The notes: generated by a model from the sequence alone, not told the origin. A stretch of 64,000 nucleotides of DNA from Anoplolepis gracilipes (GCF_047496725.1 NC_132974.1:13425001-13489000), one strand, 5' to 3'; shown: positions 1 through 14,667, counted from the first letter of the stretch. Numbers and translations: made by a program.

Positions 1-1595
1 CTCCGTTTGAAGGAAAAAAAAAAAAGATTAAACGGCTCGAGCACTTTGCGGAGAAAAAGATAAATTTTGGAAGCTTACGCTGACAAAAACGTAGACGATA
101 ACATTTTCTTCTTCCCATCACATTTAATTAGCGCGAGAGCGTTGCTCGGATGAAATCCACAAGGCACAAGCATTACTTTATTCGCGAGAATACTTGATTA
201 ATTGCCTTTAAAAGCAACTAACAAACTAGTTCATTTACTCGATATTGGCGAGAAAATATTTTTAATAGTCGCGACACGGGAGAGACGAGAAAATCTCATC
301 GAACTGATTAAAGTCATAAAAAAAACATGCATACGTATGTTGTTGTCGAACGTACGCGACCATTTCGACGACAAATCTCGATAAACTTTGTAGTCTTACA
401 AATTTCGACTTCCATAACAAGCAATACTTGTGCCTTGTTAAAAAAAAAAAAAAAAAGGAAAAAAAAACATTTCTCTCATTGAAATGCGGCCCGACCGCCA
501 TTCGATTTCTGCAATTGTGATTGCACTTATATTTTGCGAAGGAAAGAGGAGGGGTGGAGGAGAAAAAAAGTGGATCGATGCAATAATTACACCAAGTGGC
601 ATTAAACATGGAAGTGATCGAGATAAGAAGTTTATGTAGTGTACATATTGTAAATATGATTTTAACAACGTGTGTCTAATACTTGCGCGCACGGCTGGTT
701 GACGTAAACCGTGTTACGGAAAAAGCGGATTAGATTCGAGTTTATATACAGCTTAGAAATTTTAAGTCATTAATGACCTGAATAATAATAGTATATAATA
801 ATAATAATGTTTCGATGCTGACAAACGAACGAAAGGGGGAGTGCACACACAATTTTCACGCTCGAATAGTCCAATTTTTTTAAAATGATGATAACGCAAC
901 AACGCACGCAAACGTACGATAACATTTCGCTGGAACCGAAAGAAAGATGATTAAGTCATTCCTTGAAGGGATATAGCTTGTAGAAAATTTCATTAGTGAT
1001 TTATCATTGAATGAACATGACGCGTAGTATTTTAATAAGCTAATCACTAATCGATCTTATTTACGTTTATATAACAGATATTTGTATACTCTACAATGCA
1101 ACCGGATACTTTTGACCTAAAAATAGTTGCAAAATTAACTCAAAGTAGTGAAATCAATTATGTAAATGACTCGGCTGATTTGAAAAATTATCTGCGCGAT
1201 ATAAAAAGCCGTTACGCAACGATAGATGCTAAAAAAGGAAACGGGTTTTCTTGATGAAGCTTAACGAGATGCTGAGACGTTAAAAGAAAAGAAAAATTTA
1301 CGCTGCAATTTCGTAATCGATAAATGAGAGATCCATTCTAGACGGGAAACTTTGTGGATTCATAATCACATCGGGACATATACATCATCGTTAAATGGCG
1401 TATTTCCTTGATCTACAATTAAACCTACGACACTTTTCTGCCGACTATTAAATTTATCGCCAATTTCAGGTCTCTGAGTTTGTCTCAATAACAATTTTAT
1501 TAAGAAAGCATTTTCCGCATTATTGGATACCATAACTTGTTTTATGTTGGGACTGAACCTTTGTATGAAATTTCCACGTTACGTAAAATACTGCA

Positions 1596-1758
1596 GTTGC
1601 GTTTGAAAATTGTCAGATCTCGATGAGTCGATACTTTTTATATTTTCCGCGACTGAGATGGTGGAAATAAAAATAAAAATAAAAAGATAATGATAAAGCG
1701 ATGTCGACGCGCAGTGGAAATATTGGTCCATCGAGCTCTGACAATTTTCAAACTCAAC
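1596..1758. repeat. Imperfect foldback, about 160 bp
   Basis: gtttgaaaattgtcag at 1600-1618 faces ctgacaattttcaaac at 1738-1754 on the opposite strand. Arms of about 30 bp match with a few differences, and the inner part is partly paired as well. This is probably a small MITE remnant; no target duplication was identified. Confidence 0.5.
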
Positions 1759-2593
1759 CAGAAGAATAAGTATCTGTTATCTCTTCTTGGATTAGCATGA
1801 TTTCACGATATTGATTCGATAATATATATATCGAGAATTTCAAATTATAATCTCTAATAATTTCAAAACTTCGATTTTCTTCAATATAAACGGAGTTTGA
1901 TCCGTATCACCGTTTTTGTTGGGTGGCGAGCTATTTATGTTGCGGTGACATATATAATGTATTATTCATTGCTGCGTCATTTGTCACGTTATAGTTTGGA
2001 TTCTTCATAGCAAGCGCTTTTACGCATATCTTTATTTCATTTTGATCTTTTATGAATTTTCTCTTCCTTTGATCTGCGCTTCTTTCAACAAGTGTCAAAA
2101 TAAAAGGAAAGTTACAATTATTTATTCTTTTTGCAAAATCAAATCACTGTAAGAATCGCGTAGTTTTGAGATTATAATTTTAAATTCACATTTATTTGAT
2201 AGCTTAAATTTCAGATTTGGAGATTCGAGCTTCGAATTGACGAAAATGTACTTATAAAAGGAGCTCGTGATACGCAATTTAGCAATTTTTTTTTTTAAAT
2301 CTAACATTGTTATGAGATAGTCGAATGATGCGATTATACAAACTGTACAAATGAAAGAAAGTTCGCTTCTTTTGAATATTACAAATAAATTAGAAACTAG
2401 TAGAGTTATTCATATATTCATTAAAAAGTTTTATCGAATAAACTCTGAGTTACATATGCGTGCATGCCACGCATGAGCTTCTTTTATTTAGATTAATTAA
2501 GATATTGACCCCGTCGCGTCGTACTATTTCGCTTATTTGTCAATTCAGTTAGTAGTTTAAATATTTGTTTTTATATATGTAATACTTTAGTTA

Positions 2594-2599
<6 letters not shown>

Positions 2600-2647
<48 letters not shown>
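2600..2647. repeat. (TA)n microsatellite
   Basis: Uninterrupted 48-bp TA tract. Similar pure TA tracts lie at 3414-3462, 5799-5842 and 8111-8165. Confidence 0.95.
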
Positions 2648-2653
<6 letters not shown>

Positions 2654-3411
2654 ACTACAAGAAAATCTGATATATACTTTACAAATGTAGTGATGCGAAA
2701 CAAGGTGCTGTATATCGATATAGATATGTAGATATCGATAGATAATTTTCGTCGATTTATAAAAATAATTTTTCATTCAAGTTTCTATCTTTTTCTTTCG
2801 TACAATAAGCCGTAAAAAGACAGATTAATCGGAGATGAGTTTTTTATTTGCGTGCAACATGTTTCGTTCACCAGCCAAAGTGATGAACTTGGATTATCAG
2901 CTTGTAGTTGTAGCGACTAGAGATGTATAAGTACTGTATAATACTTTTCTAATATTGGAATTATTTTGATGCACTGAGCTTCATTGAAAATCAATAGAGA
3001 TATATATCTTATTAATAAGAGTGATTAAATAATCATCATTTATGGAGTAAACTTGCTCTATAAATTGCCAAAAGTATGAATTAAACAAAGCTCTGACAAA
3101 AGGTTCGCTAGGAATAAAACATTAATATTTGCTAAAAGTTTGATTTTTATGTATCTGTTATTAGTTTTTGGTAGCTTATTCGAGTTTGAAGTCGCGTTTG
3201 CCAGTTACTTTCTTGAGATTCAACATAAAAAAAAAAAAAAAAACAAAGAAAGACTTTAATGAACAAAAAATATATTATTGAAAGCCAGATGCGGAAAATA
3301 GAACTAATATTAGCTTTAAAAGATTTCTTCAATTATTCAGATAGTTTTGACCCCTTTTCAGACTATCTTTAAGTCACTGTCAAAAAAATATTACGTGTCA
3401 TATAAAAGAAT

Positions 3412-3463
<52 letters not shown>

Positions 3464-4755
3464 CGATATACATAATTGAGCATTAATGAAAATACATACG
3501 CGAGCTTAAAAATCGTGCGTCTTGACCTCCAAAGAATTTCAGTCTTGAATTTGAGTCAAACAAAAAGCAAACATAGCAAGTCTTCTACTAATCGTTAGGA
3601 ACAAAAGTTCACACAGGTAGTTTCGAATAATTTTCAATTGATCAAACATTGTAGAAAGATCCTGCGAAACCCTAAGGAATTAATATGAAATTTATTAATA
3701 GAAAATGATCAATAAAAAAGGAGACTTAGAGATCAGAGATCTCGAGAGACGGAGAGAACGTAAAGAGATAGAAAACTGTCAAATTCACATACGAACGTTC
3801 GGTGAAACTAGATATTGGTGTTATATATAAACAAACATCATATGGGTAGCTGCCACGCAGCACAGAATGGGGGAATGACGTAAACTAGCGCGATGCTTTT
3901 AAATTGTAGAGAAGCTATTAACGAGAAAGATCGACAAGTATGGTGCAAGCGACATCGCTTTAGAGTTTGAGACTTTTTTTTTTTTTCATCGGTGAGAGAG
4001 AGAATAACATTTTTTGAGATTATTTCAGAATATGAGATAGTAAAGTACAATTCTCTAATGATAATAAAATAGAATCGTACGCGTTGCAAGCTTGGATCGT
4101 AGTTTTTCATTTGGACAACTTGAAATTAGAGACTCCTTTATAGGTGCTAACTTTTAAGATGCGAAACTACAAGCGAGAAATTTCTAGGGCTACGATAAAC
4201 GACCTTTCAGGCAGTTGATCGATTTTTTTTAAGAACGAAAAAGTACGAATTTGTACATACAAAGTTAGCGGTACGATACCATAAATCTTCTTGTCGCGAT
4301 CTTGTCACGGTTCAAAGAGTGACGAACGAAAAGTAAGCGAGAGTTAATTGACAATTACACGATCGATTGCCCGAAGGGAATAAATTTTTCTGAAGACCCC
4401 TGAGGAAATTTTATTGACATTTCGCGTATGGTCCCAGGAAGTCCGACGTTTTTTTTCGAATATATATATATATATATAAAGCCTGACAAAAAACGATAAA
4501 AATTTTCGAAAATTTCTGTAGGATGTATCATAATCGACAAATTATCGCATATAGACTATGTACTATAGTATGCACTATATTGTACATATATATACAAAAT
4601 CTAGTGCGTAGAGAGTCTTTCGAAAATTTAACTGGCATAGCAGTACATACGAAGTACAAATTGAAGACACAATAAATTTCGCGCGTGCGGGTCATTGATG
4701 ATCGAGAGAGAGAGAAAAAAAAAAAGAGGTACTTATACGCGCGTAAAACAGCGCA

Positions 4756-4810
4756 TGTGTGTGTGTGTGTGTGTGTATGTGTTGCGTATGTATGTATGTG
4801 TGTGTGTATG
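4756..4810. repeat. (GT)n / (GTAT)n microsatellite
   Basis: A 22-bp GT run (4756-4777) is followed by tatg and gtgt repeats. Apparent proteins rich in His-Thr or Cys-Val here are translated repeats. Confidence 0.9.
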
Positions 4811-5795
4811 CGAATGTATGCGTGCGGCTTCGTTTCTTTTTGTGTAAATATACAAATATATAGGGTGCTCCCACGTGTACATAAGTGGTAGTGCGCATTC
4901 ACGCTGCATCGCTTCTCTAAAGATATTTTTGAACAATTGACACAATTGATCCATTGTATAGGTCCTACGGTTCAATCATGTAGTACGTAAAAAAAAAAGG
5001 AAAAAAAATATATACGTGTGTATAATATATAGTATTTTTTCATAAGAATCGCAAAAAAAAAAAAGAAAAACACTAGACAGCGACGAGAGGAGTCTTTTTC
5101 GGCCGGGCTTTTTAAATATTCGATATAAAATGAAAGATTGTACCGTTGCTTTGGTAAACTTCCACAGGGGGTTACTGGATGTCTAGACAGTGTTGGACGT
5201 AATCAGGTCTTATCGAGAAAATCCTCTTAATAAAGCGTTGGCCCTTACACGAACACTGAAATCGGCTAAACAGCTCGTTCAGTCACAATCAATACAATTT
5301 TTTCTCGGCTTTAGTCTCGGCAAAAAAATGTCAGAGTAAATTAATGTAATATTTCTACACACCTTTTTTTTCCATAGAAAAATTCGCTAATGCTTGAATA
5401 TTTATGTTACTGCTACGAAATTTACATGTTTAGCAACGTGTAAAGAGTATAGTCCACGATTTATATTTGCGTGCGGCTGATACTACAGTTTACTAGAGTC
5501 GTCGTGTAATCACCTCTCTTCGCGCACGTAACTGTAGGCTTTTGAGAAAAATAAATAGAAAGATTTCCGAAAAGCAGCAGCTGCGCAAAGTCACCGCCTG
5601 TTTCCGCAATAAGGACCGATAAAAGAAGCTTAGCGTTCTTGGAGGGGCCAACAGACCGGCGACGAGGTGAATTATACGGTACCTCTTCTCTGCAACGCAA
5701 ATTGTCACAATTCTTCCAACACGCTTGTAGTATATGTATATACATATTATAGCGCCGGTATAATATTATTAATTTAATAATATTATATCGATAAT

Positions 5796-5847
<52 letters not shown>

Positions 5848-8103
5848 TCGACATATATTCTGAATATATTATATTTTTATTGAGTGTACAACTATAATAA
5901 ATTGCTATACGATTATTAATTCAATTCTCTGGACGCGTAATTCATCCAATTAACGATTAACGAGTCAACATTCGATACCATTCGAAATTATTGTGAAAAT
6001 GGAAACTGTCCATCACTGGTCTAGCTATTATCAACGGTGCCGCTTTTGGATTCCCCGCTGCATCCGCGAACGTGACGTTAGAGACTTTAGCGCGTTCGCT
6101 CTTCGTAAAGCTCTTTTGTAAATATGTACTTAGAGAGAGATCGCAGAGATCATAGAGACGAAATATCGATGTTCTTCGATGTTCTTTCTACACGCGAGAT
6201 TAATTCATCGATTAGATCCTTTACCTCGTATTGTATTTTTCAGAGCGACAAAAAGAGGGACGGGAAGGAGATTAAAAAAAGATTAGATTAGATTAACACT
6301 AATGTATCTTTAAATATCGACGTTTCGCGTCCGCACCCCTCTTATCTCGGGTTTTTGCGTGAGATCGAACGGTGATGGGAATCCAAACGAAATCTTTGTC
6401 ATCGACGAAAAAGTACGGCCCGCGACAATATTTTTGGAAAATTGCAATTAATTACATTCTCGATTTGCGCGTGAAATTATTATCTCAATTTCTCGGCAAT
6501 TTCCCCGATTTCGCCAAGTGGTGTGACAAAACTTTCATTTAAAAATTATACAATCCGTACGGTTTATTCAATCAATTTCTCTCCCCCCCCCCCCCCAGAA
6601 TTTTCTAGCGAAATTTTTTAACGACACATTCAACTTTTCTCATTCGTACTTTTTCTTTTTTCTTTTTTTTTTTTTTTTTTTTTAATTAATCGTTCAACGA
6701 ATATACGCGAATGAAGGCACAGTTCCTTTGCTAAATAAAAGCAAAAAAATCTGCTGCTCTGTATTCGTACCACCCAATTATCGCTTGAACTTTCTGGCCA
6801 AGGTTGCGGGAACAGGGAGAGCGCATCTGTTACAACAAACGAGTCAGGGTTACTTGGTACATAACCGGCCAAAGTTTGCGGAGCGTATATGAGCCAAGTT
6901 TTCAAAATTCAATCTTTCGTTCATGTTTTGTCAATCGATAGATAGGCGGTAAGTATTCCGACCTATTCTCTCTCCTCAATTTCATATCCGCCCGATAAAT
7001 ACGCGATTAATTGAATTCCCATCACTGGCTAGTCGTCCAGCAGCAGCACCTTGTACAAACACGAATTTTACGGTAAAACGGAAAGGCGAATGAATTTTAA
7101 TAACACGCCGCGCGTAAAAGGAACAAAAGGACGAATAATCGATTCTGAGTGGCTTTGTTTCCCTCGCGTGCGCGCGCGTAAAGATGAAAAAGGGTTTGTA
7201 GATTTGTAGGAAGAACCGAGATTGATATTATATTTTAGTAACGCGCGATTTGGTATAGTCGACGTAAAAATATTTCGAGCGAAATTTTCAATAAGAAACG
7301 CACGTGCGAGAGACGATGCGATTTGATATACCGAAAGGGAGAGAAGAAGAGAGAGAGAGAGAGGGGGAAAATGTCGCCTCTCTTTTTCCATCGTTTGCAT
7401 TTTCAGAGACGTGTGCCTGTGTACGTGGGCGTTTTGATAATCGTTGAGAATCGAGATAAGAAATTTTAGGACGCGAGAGAGTTTTCTTCTATTTGTGTGC
7501 TTCTAGAGAGACGCACCGGTGTATCGATTGTCCTTAATGTTAATGAATCATGATGAAGCAATCAATTCGTTTGGATGCTCGTTAGTTTCACTCGCTATTC
7601 CGAAACTGATACGAAAAACGCACACGTTTACCACGGACACTCGAGACACTTGTACACGCATTATATACACAGCTGTAAATACACCTGTACGATTTAATTA
7701 AGAGTATGAGATTTTAGAAAGATTATAAGTGAGATTAACTTGGACGAGAGAATTTGGTTACGAATAGACACACTCTTCTTTATTTTTGTCATATCGATAT
7801 ACTTGACCGATAATAAAGTGCATATTAGATCACGACGAAGTGAAGGAAGGATCGTACATGTCCGATTATTTTATACCCTTTCCCGCATTTTATCCCCATC
7901 GTTCACCTGATTGACATCACAACTCTTTTATGCGTACATTTTTACGCTCGCTCAATTTTAATAAAAGCTTTATTTTAATAAAGAGGACAACAAATGCTGT
8001 ATTAGAGTTGCTCTGTAATGACTCTTCAAGTCTGTTTTTTAGTCTTTCATCGCCAATAAAAATGTCTTATTGACACTTAGCTTACCAGGCTACTTCTTTA
8101 TGA

Positions 8104-8169
<66 letters not shown>

Positions 8170-8564
8170 GCTCGAGAGGGGGAGACTTACTTTGCTAATT
8201 ATTTAAATATTATTGTTGGGAAGAAAAGTTTAAAAAAATTTTTTAATTGATCGGTATTATCGAGGCCCAATTAATCGTTTGACAGATAAGCGAGAGGCCA
8301 ACGGTAATTACAGAGTCACCGGAATAAGTAGTATCCAAAAGAGAAATTACAACCCTCCGTGCTCTCTCTACTGCGTGATAAAGAAAAAGAACGACCCATA
8401 ACGAGAGCCATTTTCAAGCACTGCCTCCAATATGTCCAGGATGGAAACGACCGTAGCGCTCTAATCGAGCTTGTCCTACTTTCTCTCACCTTCTGGACCC
8501 CTTTTGTACTGCAAATGTTACTACCGTAATAAAAAGTTATGCACGCTGCTGCGATGGGAAAATT

Positions 8565-8610
8565 GGGAGGGGGAGGGGGAGGGGGAGAGGGAGGGGGAGG
8601 AAAAGGGGAG
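8565..8610 (+). repeat. GGGGGA tandem repeat with G-quadruplex potential
   Basis: Repeated gggag/ggggga units give more than four G-runs of 3-5 on the plus strand. Confidence 0.8.
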
Positions 8611-10199
8611 GCACGATCGTGTATTTATGTGCGCGAGATCATTTCGCGACCGGATTTCTATTAATTCATTAATTTTATTTCCAAGTAATATAATATTACG
8701 TAAAAGATATTTGCTCTTGATTATAGAATAATTAAATACTTGATTAAATATAATTAACGAGTTTATGCGTTTCTAAACATTCGTTTCCACTAATTTCATA
8801 TTTCAAATATACAGCGCGCAACCAAGTTTATATACAGACAGATGTGGATATATTATAAATCGTCGAAATTGGAGTCTGCGTTCGCCAAATGGTCGGTAAA
8901 TGTAATTATTACCGTGAAAATTTATTACTGCAATTTTCCTGTTAAGGGACGGCAAATTCGCCATCACTTGGGAAGGGAAAATCGACGTCGGGGACAAAGA
9001 TTGTCCCAAATTAAAAGTACAGAAGTTCCAATGGCTGATAATGCGCGTCGCGCTAAACGACTTATCTCTGTAATTTTCGTACAAATTCCAAACAAATGTT
9101 TAGCATTAATAATACGTTATCGTTATATAATACATATATACGAGACGTTCACGCATCGGGATTTATTTACGCAATTCGCGTCCGAACGTGATGAGCGCCA
9201 ACGAGAAGTAATTAAAAATTTAGAAACGCGCGTTTCCACTCCCATTTTTGTTCACGTCTACGTACATTGCCGTCGTGGATAATTAAAATCGCGCAAACTT
9301 TCCGCGATCAAAAGACGCGGAAGTGCGTTCCCGCGCCAAGTATATTATATACGTGTACAGGATAATATCTATTCAAATTTTATCTATTAAAAAATTTCTT
9401 GATCTTTTCTAGATTTCTTTGTTCAAAATTTCAGATAGAAAAATTTTTTACTTTTTAAATGCAACTTTCTAAAATAAGTTTTTTTTTTATTGTGTGCGCT
9501 TTCTAATACTTTTCGCGCGTAAGGAAAAAAAAAAAAAATAAAAACAAGCTTCAAGTGTTAGAAATTACACTAAAAAAATTGAACTTTAGTAAAATGAAGG
9601 TTTTTCCTGCATAATATTTTTATTTTTTATCGCAAAAAATTAGAATAAAATATATGTACTACATATTTTATAATCCTGTTAAAACAATTATATAAACAGA
9701 GATTAAATATATATATATATATGTATATATAATATTAGATATATAATATTATATGATGCATTTTAAATACGCATATAACCCACAAGTTGGCCACAATTGA
9801 TGGATTACCGATTGTTTACAGTATAAAAACAAAATGATTAAAGAGAGGATTGTTTTTTAACAAATTTTCCACGAGTTCCAATAAAATTCCATGAGAATTT
9901 CCTGATTATTCAAGGTATTAAAAAAATCTCTGAAAATTCCAGGTTGCCATGTTTTTCCAGGAAGTAGACACTCCGCGTATAATACATATAATAATACAAT
10001 TCCGTAACGTACTAGCAAAGCTAACAGCGTATAATTAATTTATCCTGAGCAATGTCAGTTTAACGATCGAATTTTGACGCGAAATTTTGTATACGCGCGC
10101 AAAGAGAAACAGAATTATAATATATGAAATCAAAATATTCCCCCGTCTTTATGTCTCCGAGAAGCAATTTTCACGTGAAAGCACGAATACGTTATGTGT

Positions 10200-10705
10200 C
10201 CCTCGCCACCAATGAAACGATTGGCGCGCGCGTGTGACCCTCTCCCCGTATTTTCATCAACCGACGTGTGCTCTCCTCCCCTCCCCTCCCCACCCCTCCG
10301 GCAACGACTGATACAGAAAGCTATTGCAACAAATTGGATTTTAGTTTAACTCGGTTACAAACATGTTCGCGCGCGCACACGCGCCTCGGATTGGACCGCC
10401 GCCAGATAATCGAGAGCTTAAATGGAGTTTGAATGGAAAACCGATTGTGTTCTTTGCAGGCCGGGGTGAGCGCGCGCGGGCCACTTTGACATCTACGTCG
10501 CGTCGTCTCTACCGCCCGGCTCGTCGTACTTATAAGCGTTAAAAAACCGCTCCGACAAATTATTCCCCGTGATCGTCGGGGACGCGCTCGTTTAATTTAA
10601 TAAGCGTCATAACAGCGCGCGTGCGCGCGATATACGTCAATTAGTAGGATCCGCGCGAGAGCCCCCGAGGCCGCTATAAAAGTCGGTTTATTCCCCCGTA
10701 CTTGG

Positions 10706-10763
<58 letters not shown>

Positions 10764-11180
10764 GCGTCCTTTCGATTTTATATCTATACGTTTTTCTCTA
10801 ATACGTAATATCGCGTGCACGTAACGGTATATATACGTAACAATATCGATATCTGGATATTGTTACGGTAACAGTTGCGCGTCGACCGCGATCTTTATCG
10901 TTTCCATTTTTCTTCATGATATTATTTGTTTAATCGGCTGGTAAAATCAGAGACACGCCTCTTGTCGCGACGCATATATCGCCGCGTGGTCCGTGGTGCG
11001 TGGTGTGACAGATGACACGGATGGAGCAGTCGACAATCGATTAATTTGCCCGCCCGACCACCGACCACCGGCTACATCCACTTACGTCCGACGTTCTATT
11101 CGCGCCGCCGCGCCGCGTCACGCCGATGCGTATGTCGACTAATTAGCGCCGATTTATTCGCCGATCGGGACAGCGGCTTT
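10200..11180. promoter_or_regulatory. CpG-rich block with TATA box; candidate promoter/enhancer
   Basis: This ~1-kb stretch is clearly richer in CG dinucleotides (repeated cgcgcg runs) than its AT-rich flanks. It holds a consensus TATAAAAG at 10675-10682 (plus strand), an inverted CCAAT-type gattgg at 10391, and several homeodomain-type taatt/ttaat cores. No convincing exon follows; a TA microsatellite lies 30 bp downstream of the TATA box. Promoter or enhancer function is inference. Confidence 0.35.
10714..10762. repeat. (TA)n microsatellite beside the TATA-box region
   Basis: 49-bp pure TA tract beginning about 30 bp downstream of TATAAAAG. Confidence 0.95.
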
Positions 11181-12304
11181 CAATTGGATCGAGTCGTTGT
11201 TTACAACCCGAGCGTGATTAAATAATAGATAACGCGCGATATAATTCCTGCATATTAAAACTTTTTCGAGAGACTCTCTTTTCAGCTGCCTAAATATTTT
11301 GTAGTGTCAAAAATGGCGCGACTTGATTCACGTAAAAAGCGAATCGCAAAGAGTATAAATGAATAAATTGTGTAACGCGACTCTTAGTCGATGTATAATT
11401 AAGAAATTGCCGTAGAGATAAGAGAGAAGAAATAAATAATAAATAAACCACGTTACGGGGAGCGCAGAACAATGTTATCTGGAAGGTGACAAAAATATCA
11501 TGTAATGCACTTAATGCAATATCTGGAAAATTGCAACCACCCGTAGAACGGACGAGCTCAGAACGAGAATACTCCGGTATCAAAAATACGTTTTGTCTAT
11601 GAAATGATTGGATTATATCGTTATCGGTTAACCATCAAATTTAAAAATCGATTATTTAAAATATCGCTATAGATTATAAATTTCCCTTCTCACACCCACT
11701 CGAGCCACACGTCATCCGTATGGGCCAGCTAAAATTACACGTCATTAATCATATATCACGCGAATATGTATTATACCGTATATAGGTGGTTTCAAAATTA
11801 CCCCGATTTTATCTTTAATGACCTTATTTTTGCGCAAGCTAGTCATTGACTAAAATTAGCGCAAAAATTGCGCCGCATTCTCTCCCGTATATAAATAACA
11901 AGTTCAATTCTCTTCTCTCTTTTTTAATACGAGTTTTGCTTATAAATTTTTTCAATTCTCCGTTTTAACCACCGAGTACAGATATATCCGTATATCCGTA
12001 TATACGTATAGTTGCCTCGTATTGCAAACATAATTAGCCTACGTTGAATAGACCGATAAAAGAGGCGGCTGGTATTAAGGTCGCTCGATAAGACGGAAGG
12101 GTATTGAACGATCGCGAAATCTAGCGGGTCGCTGCACTTTGTGACATAACAATCGCATCTCACGTAAACGATTCCTAATTATCGGTGCCACGACAAGCGC
12201 GACAGGGCACTATACAATTTTATACGAGCAGACAAATCACCGAGATGCACGCGATATTGCCTTGCCCCCCAAATTCCTGATATATATAACTTTAAATAAC
12301 TTTC

Positions 12305-12850
12305 TTAAGGGGATCCAAAACTACCGACAGAACATCAATTACAGATTTTGAAATTTTTCTTTTCGGCTACGAAGATTGAAGATAAATCCTTCTCCACAAT
12401 TAAAGTACTTGTAAAAGCAACACGCGGGGATTAATAATTTCATAGAAAAATGATGAAAAATTAAAAAATGACAGTTACGTCGTAATAATATTTATTTAAT
12501 ATAAAAAGCTTTACGATATGTGTCCGTGCAAGAGATATAGCGTCCGCGTTTGGAATAACATAACAGAATATTAGTAAACTTTTGGAAATGACTTTAGAAG
12601 CCCAGTAAAAAAGATTTTTCAAATCTGTAAAAAATTACTCTCGTGCAATCTGTGTGTGCGAGATTGAAACACAAACTCTCACGTCAGACGTCATTTCTAA
12701 AAGTTCACAAATATTTCTTCATGCAATTTCTAGCAGAAACCCATCTTATTTTCTGCGTGTAAATTGCAAAACATTTATATTAAGCAAATATATTGTCATG
12801 TTGGGTTAAATTTTGGTCGATAATATAAAACAGCTTTTGAATCCCCTTCA
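12305..12850 (-). mobile_element. TTAA-type MITE, copy 1
   Basis: It starts ttaaggggatccaaaa and ends ttttgaatccccttca, so it has about 16-bp imperfect terminal inverted repeats. The whole 546 bp matches the element at 62384-62914 in reverse complement over its full length (for example gacgtcatttctaaaagttc here against gaacttttagaaatgacgtc there). The left edge keeps TTAA; the right edge is mutated to TTCA. There is no coding capacity. TTAA borders suggest a piggyBac-type mobiliser, an inference from the target site only. Confidence 0.8.
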
Positions 12851-13685
12851 CCAAAGTCTCGATTTTAGCCTCGACCGCAGAAGCGACTTTTTAAGCTTAT
12901 TGCTTAAAAAATGAGAAATAAACTCGAATAAAAACGAGCGGTAGAAAACTTATGGACTAATAATCTTGATAATAATGTGTTTATCGACTAATTCTACGCT
13001 ATTCTGAACAATGAAATCTGTGCCAACAGTGCTGAGATAAGAACGATCAGCGGCGAATATTCCACAATGACAATGCGAGATCTAATTAGATAACAGTAGT
13101 AGTGAATGAATAATGCTCGACTATAAGAGCATCTGTAACAATGGTAACAAGGTTCATACTTGCTTCGTATATTACAAATATCGAATGCAACGTTGTGTAT
13201 ATAATACTTTGTGTGTGTGTGTGTGTATGTGTTGATCGCAAATAACGAAATGTCGAGAAGACCGAAATGCTAAACAGTGTATTTGATATTTTTAAACAAC
13301 AATCTTTTACGATGTTACACAACTTGGAAAGATAATAGTATCGATAATAATATATTGGTAAAAAAAAAAAAAAAAAGCCAAGCGACGTTAATTAAAAACG
13401 AGAAACATCAAAGTGATTAAATATACAATGCGCGGAGAACAAATAATTATTCTCGCAATTGAGTATACTCAGATGAGATATACGATATCTTTTTTATTAA
13501 CAGTTATTATCAAACATTATTTTGTGTATGTATATTCGGACCGATTAATTTATATGAAACAATTGTTGTTTTAATACAATTTATTGTATAAAATTACGTT
13601 TTACCATCGCCCGAGCTAACTTACCGCTAAATTATTCTCGCGATAAAAATGATAAATTCAAACGATTAATCCCCTGAAATATTTC

Positions 13686-13688
<3 letters not shown>

Positions 13689-13727
<39 letters not shown>
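13689..13727. repeat. (AC)n microsatellite
   Basis: Pure AC tract of 39 bp. A second AC tract of 34 bp is at 48026-48059. Confidence 0.95.
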
Positions 13728-13729
<2 letters not shown>

Positions 13730-14636
13730 TTATCGCGTATTTTTCAAACGATAGGTATACATCTTGGATATAACGCACAAAATTACACGTAAACTCGGTT
13801 ACTTCCGCTTTCAAAATTTACTTAAAAAAAAAAAAATATCTCAAAGTCTATCCGACAATTATTCGATCGATATTTATATCGTGAGCGATGTAAAAAGAAT
13901 CGAGATGTAACATACGTAGTCTAGAAATATATATTTCAACGTCACACACATACCCCACGCAGACACAGTTAGTTGACAAGGAGACACCGCAGTCACATCG
14001 CGGTCGCAAAAGGAACGCGCAACGAGACGAGATACTTACATGATGCCGAACGGCGGCGACAAATAGCCGGAAAAGAAGGAGGAGACTCCACGGTCGTCTC
14101 TCGGTACCGTTTGCCGCGGCGAACGCGAAAGACGTGGGAATTAACATTTCGATTTAGCCAGACGGGCTAGATATATCGCCTCGGTAAAACGCCGGCGGTT
14201 CCCGTGACGCAGTGCGCCCCAAGGAACGTTTTTCGCCGCCGATATCCGCCGTCCTGACAGAATAATGCGCCGGTTACAAATGCGTCGTCTATATACCGAA
14301 GAGAAAAAGTACAGAGCGGGAGGCGGCGGCGGGGGGGGGGGGGGAGAGGGAAAAGCCAGAGAGAGAGAGAGAGAAATTGGACGGGGAAACGGCGTTATCT
14401 TTCTGCAACAATGCGCTAGTTTATCGACGCGCTCGCGTTTATTAACAATCAGATCCTTTTTGTCGCTTTTATCATTCGCGCTTCGTTTATCGAGGCAACG
14501 GGAGGAGCGAGGGTAGGGGAAGAGGGGAGAGAAAGGACGATACCCGACCTCACACATGGAGTCGCTTTTTAATTATTATTTTAAACGATTGCGCGCGTCA
14601 CACATGTGTGTGCAATTTGTTGCGCGCGGAGATGGG

Positions 14637-14664
<28 letters not shown>
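14637..14664. repeat. Poly-A tract
   Basis: About 28 A residues. Comparable poly-A/T tracts are at 22954-23007 (interrupted by two C), 24101-24128, 43000-43025, 44520-44551, 48789-48811, 53310-53336 and 56811-56842. Confidence 0.9.

Positions 14665-14667
<3 letters not shown>

Larger units (their letters stand above)
1..12304. other. Intergenic DNA without a supportable gene
   Basis: AT-rich DNA with TA, GT, poly-C (6583-6596) and poly-T tracts, one foldback and one CpG-rich block. Open frames up to 146 codons (8842-9282) show no recognisable domain or splice context. A stretch at about 9858-9975 has repeated aattccatga/ttttccagg-like words and may be a worn transposon end. Confidence 0.6.
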
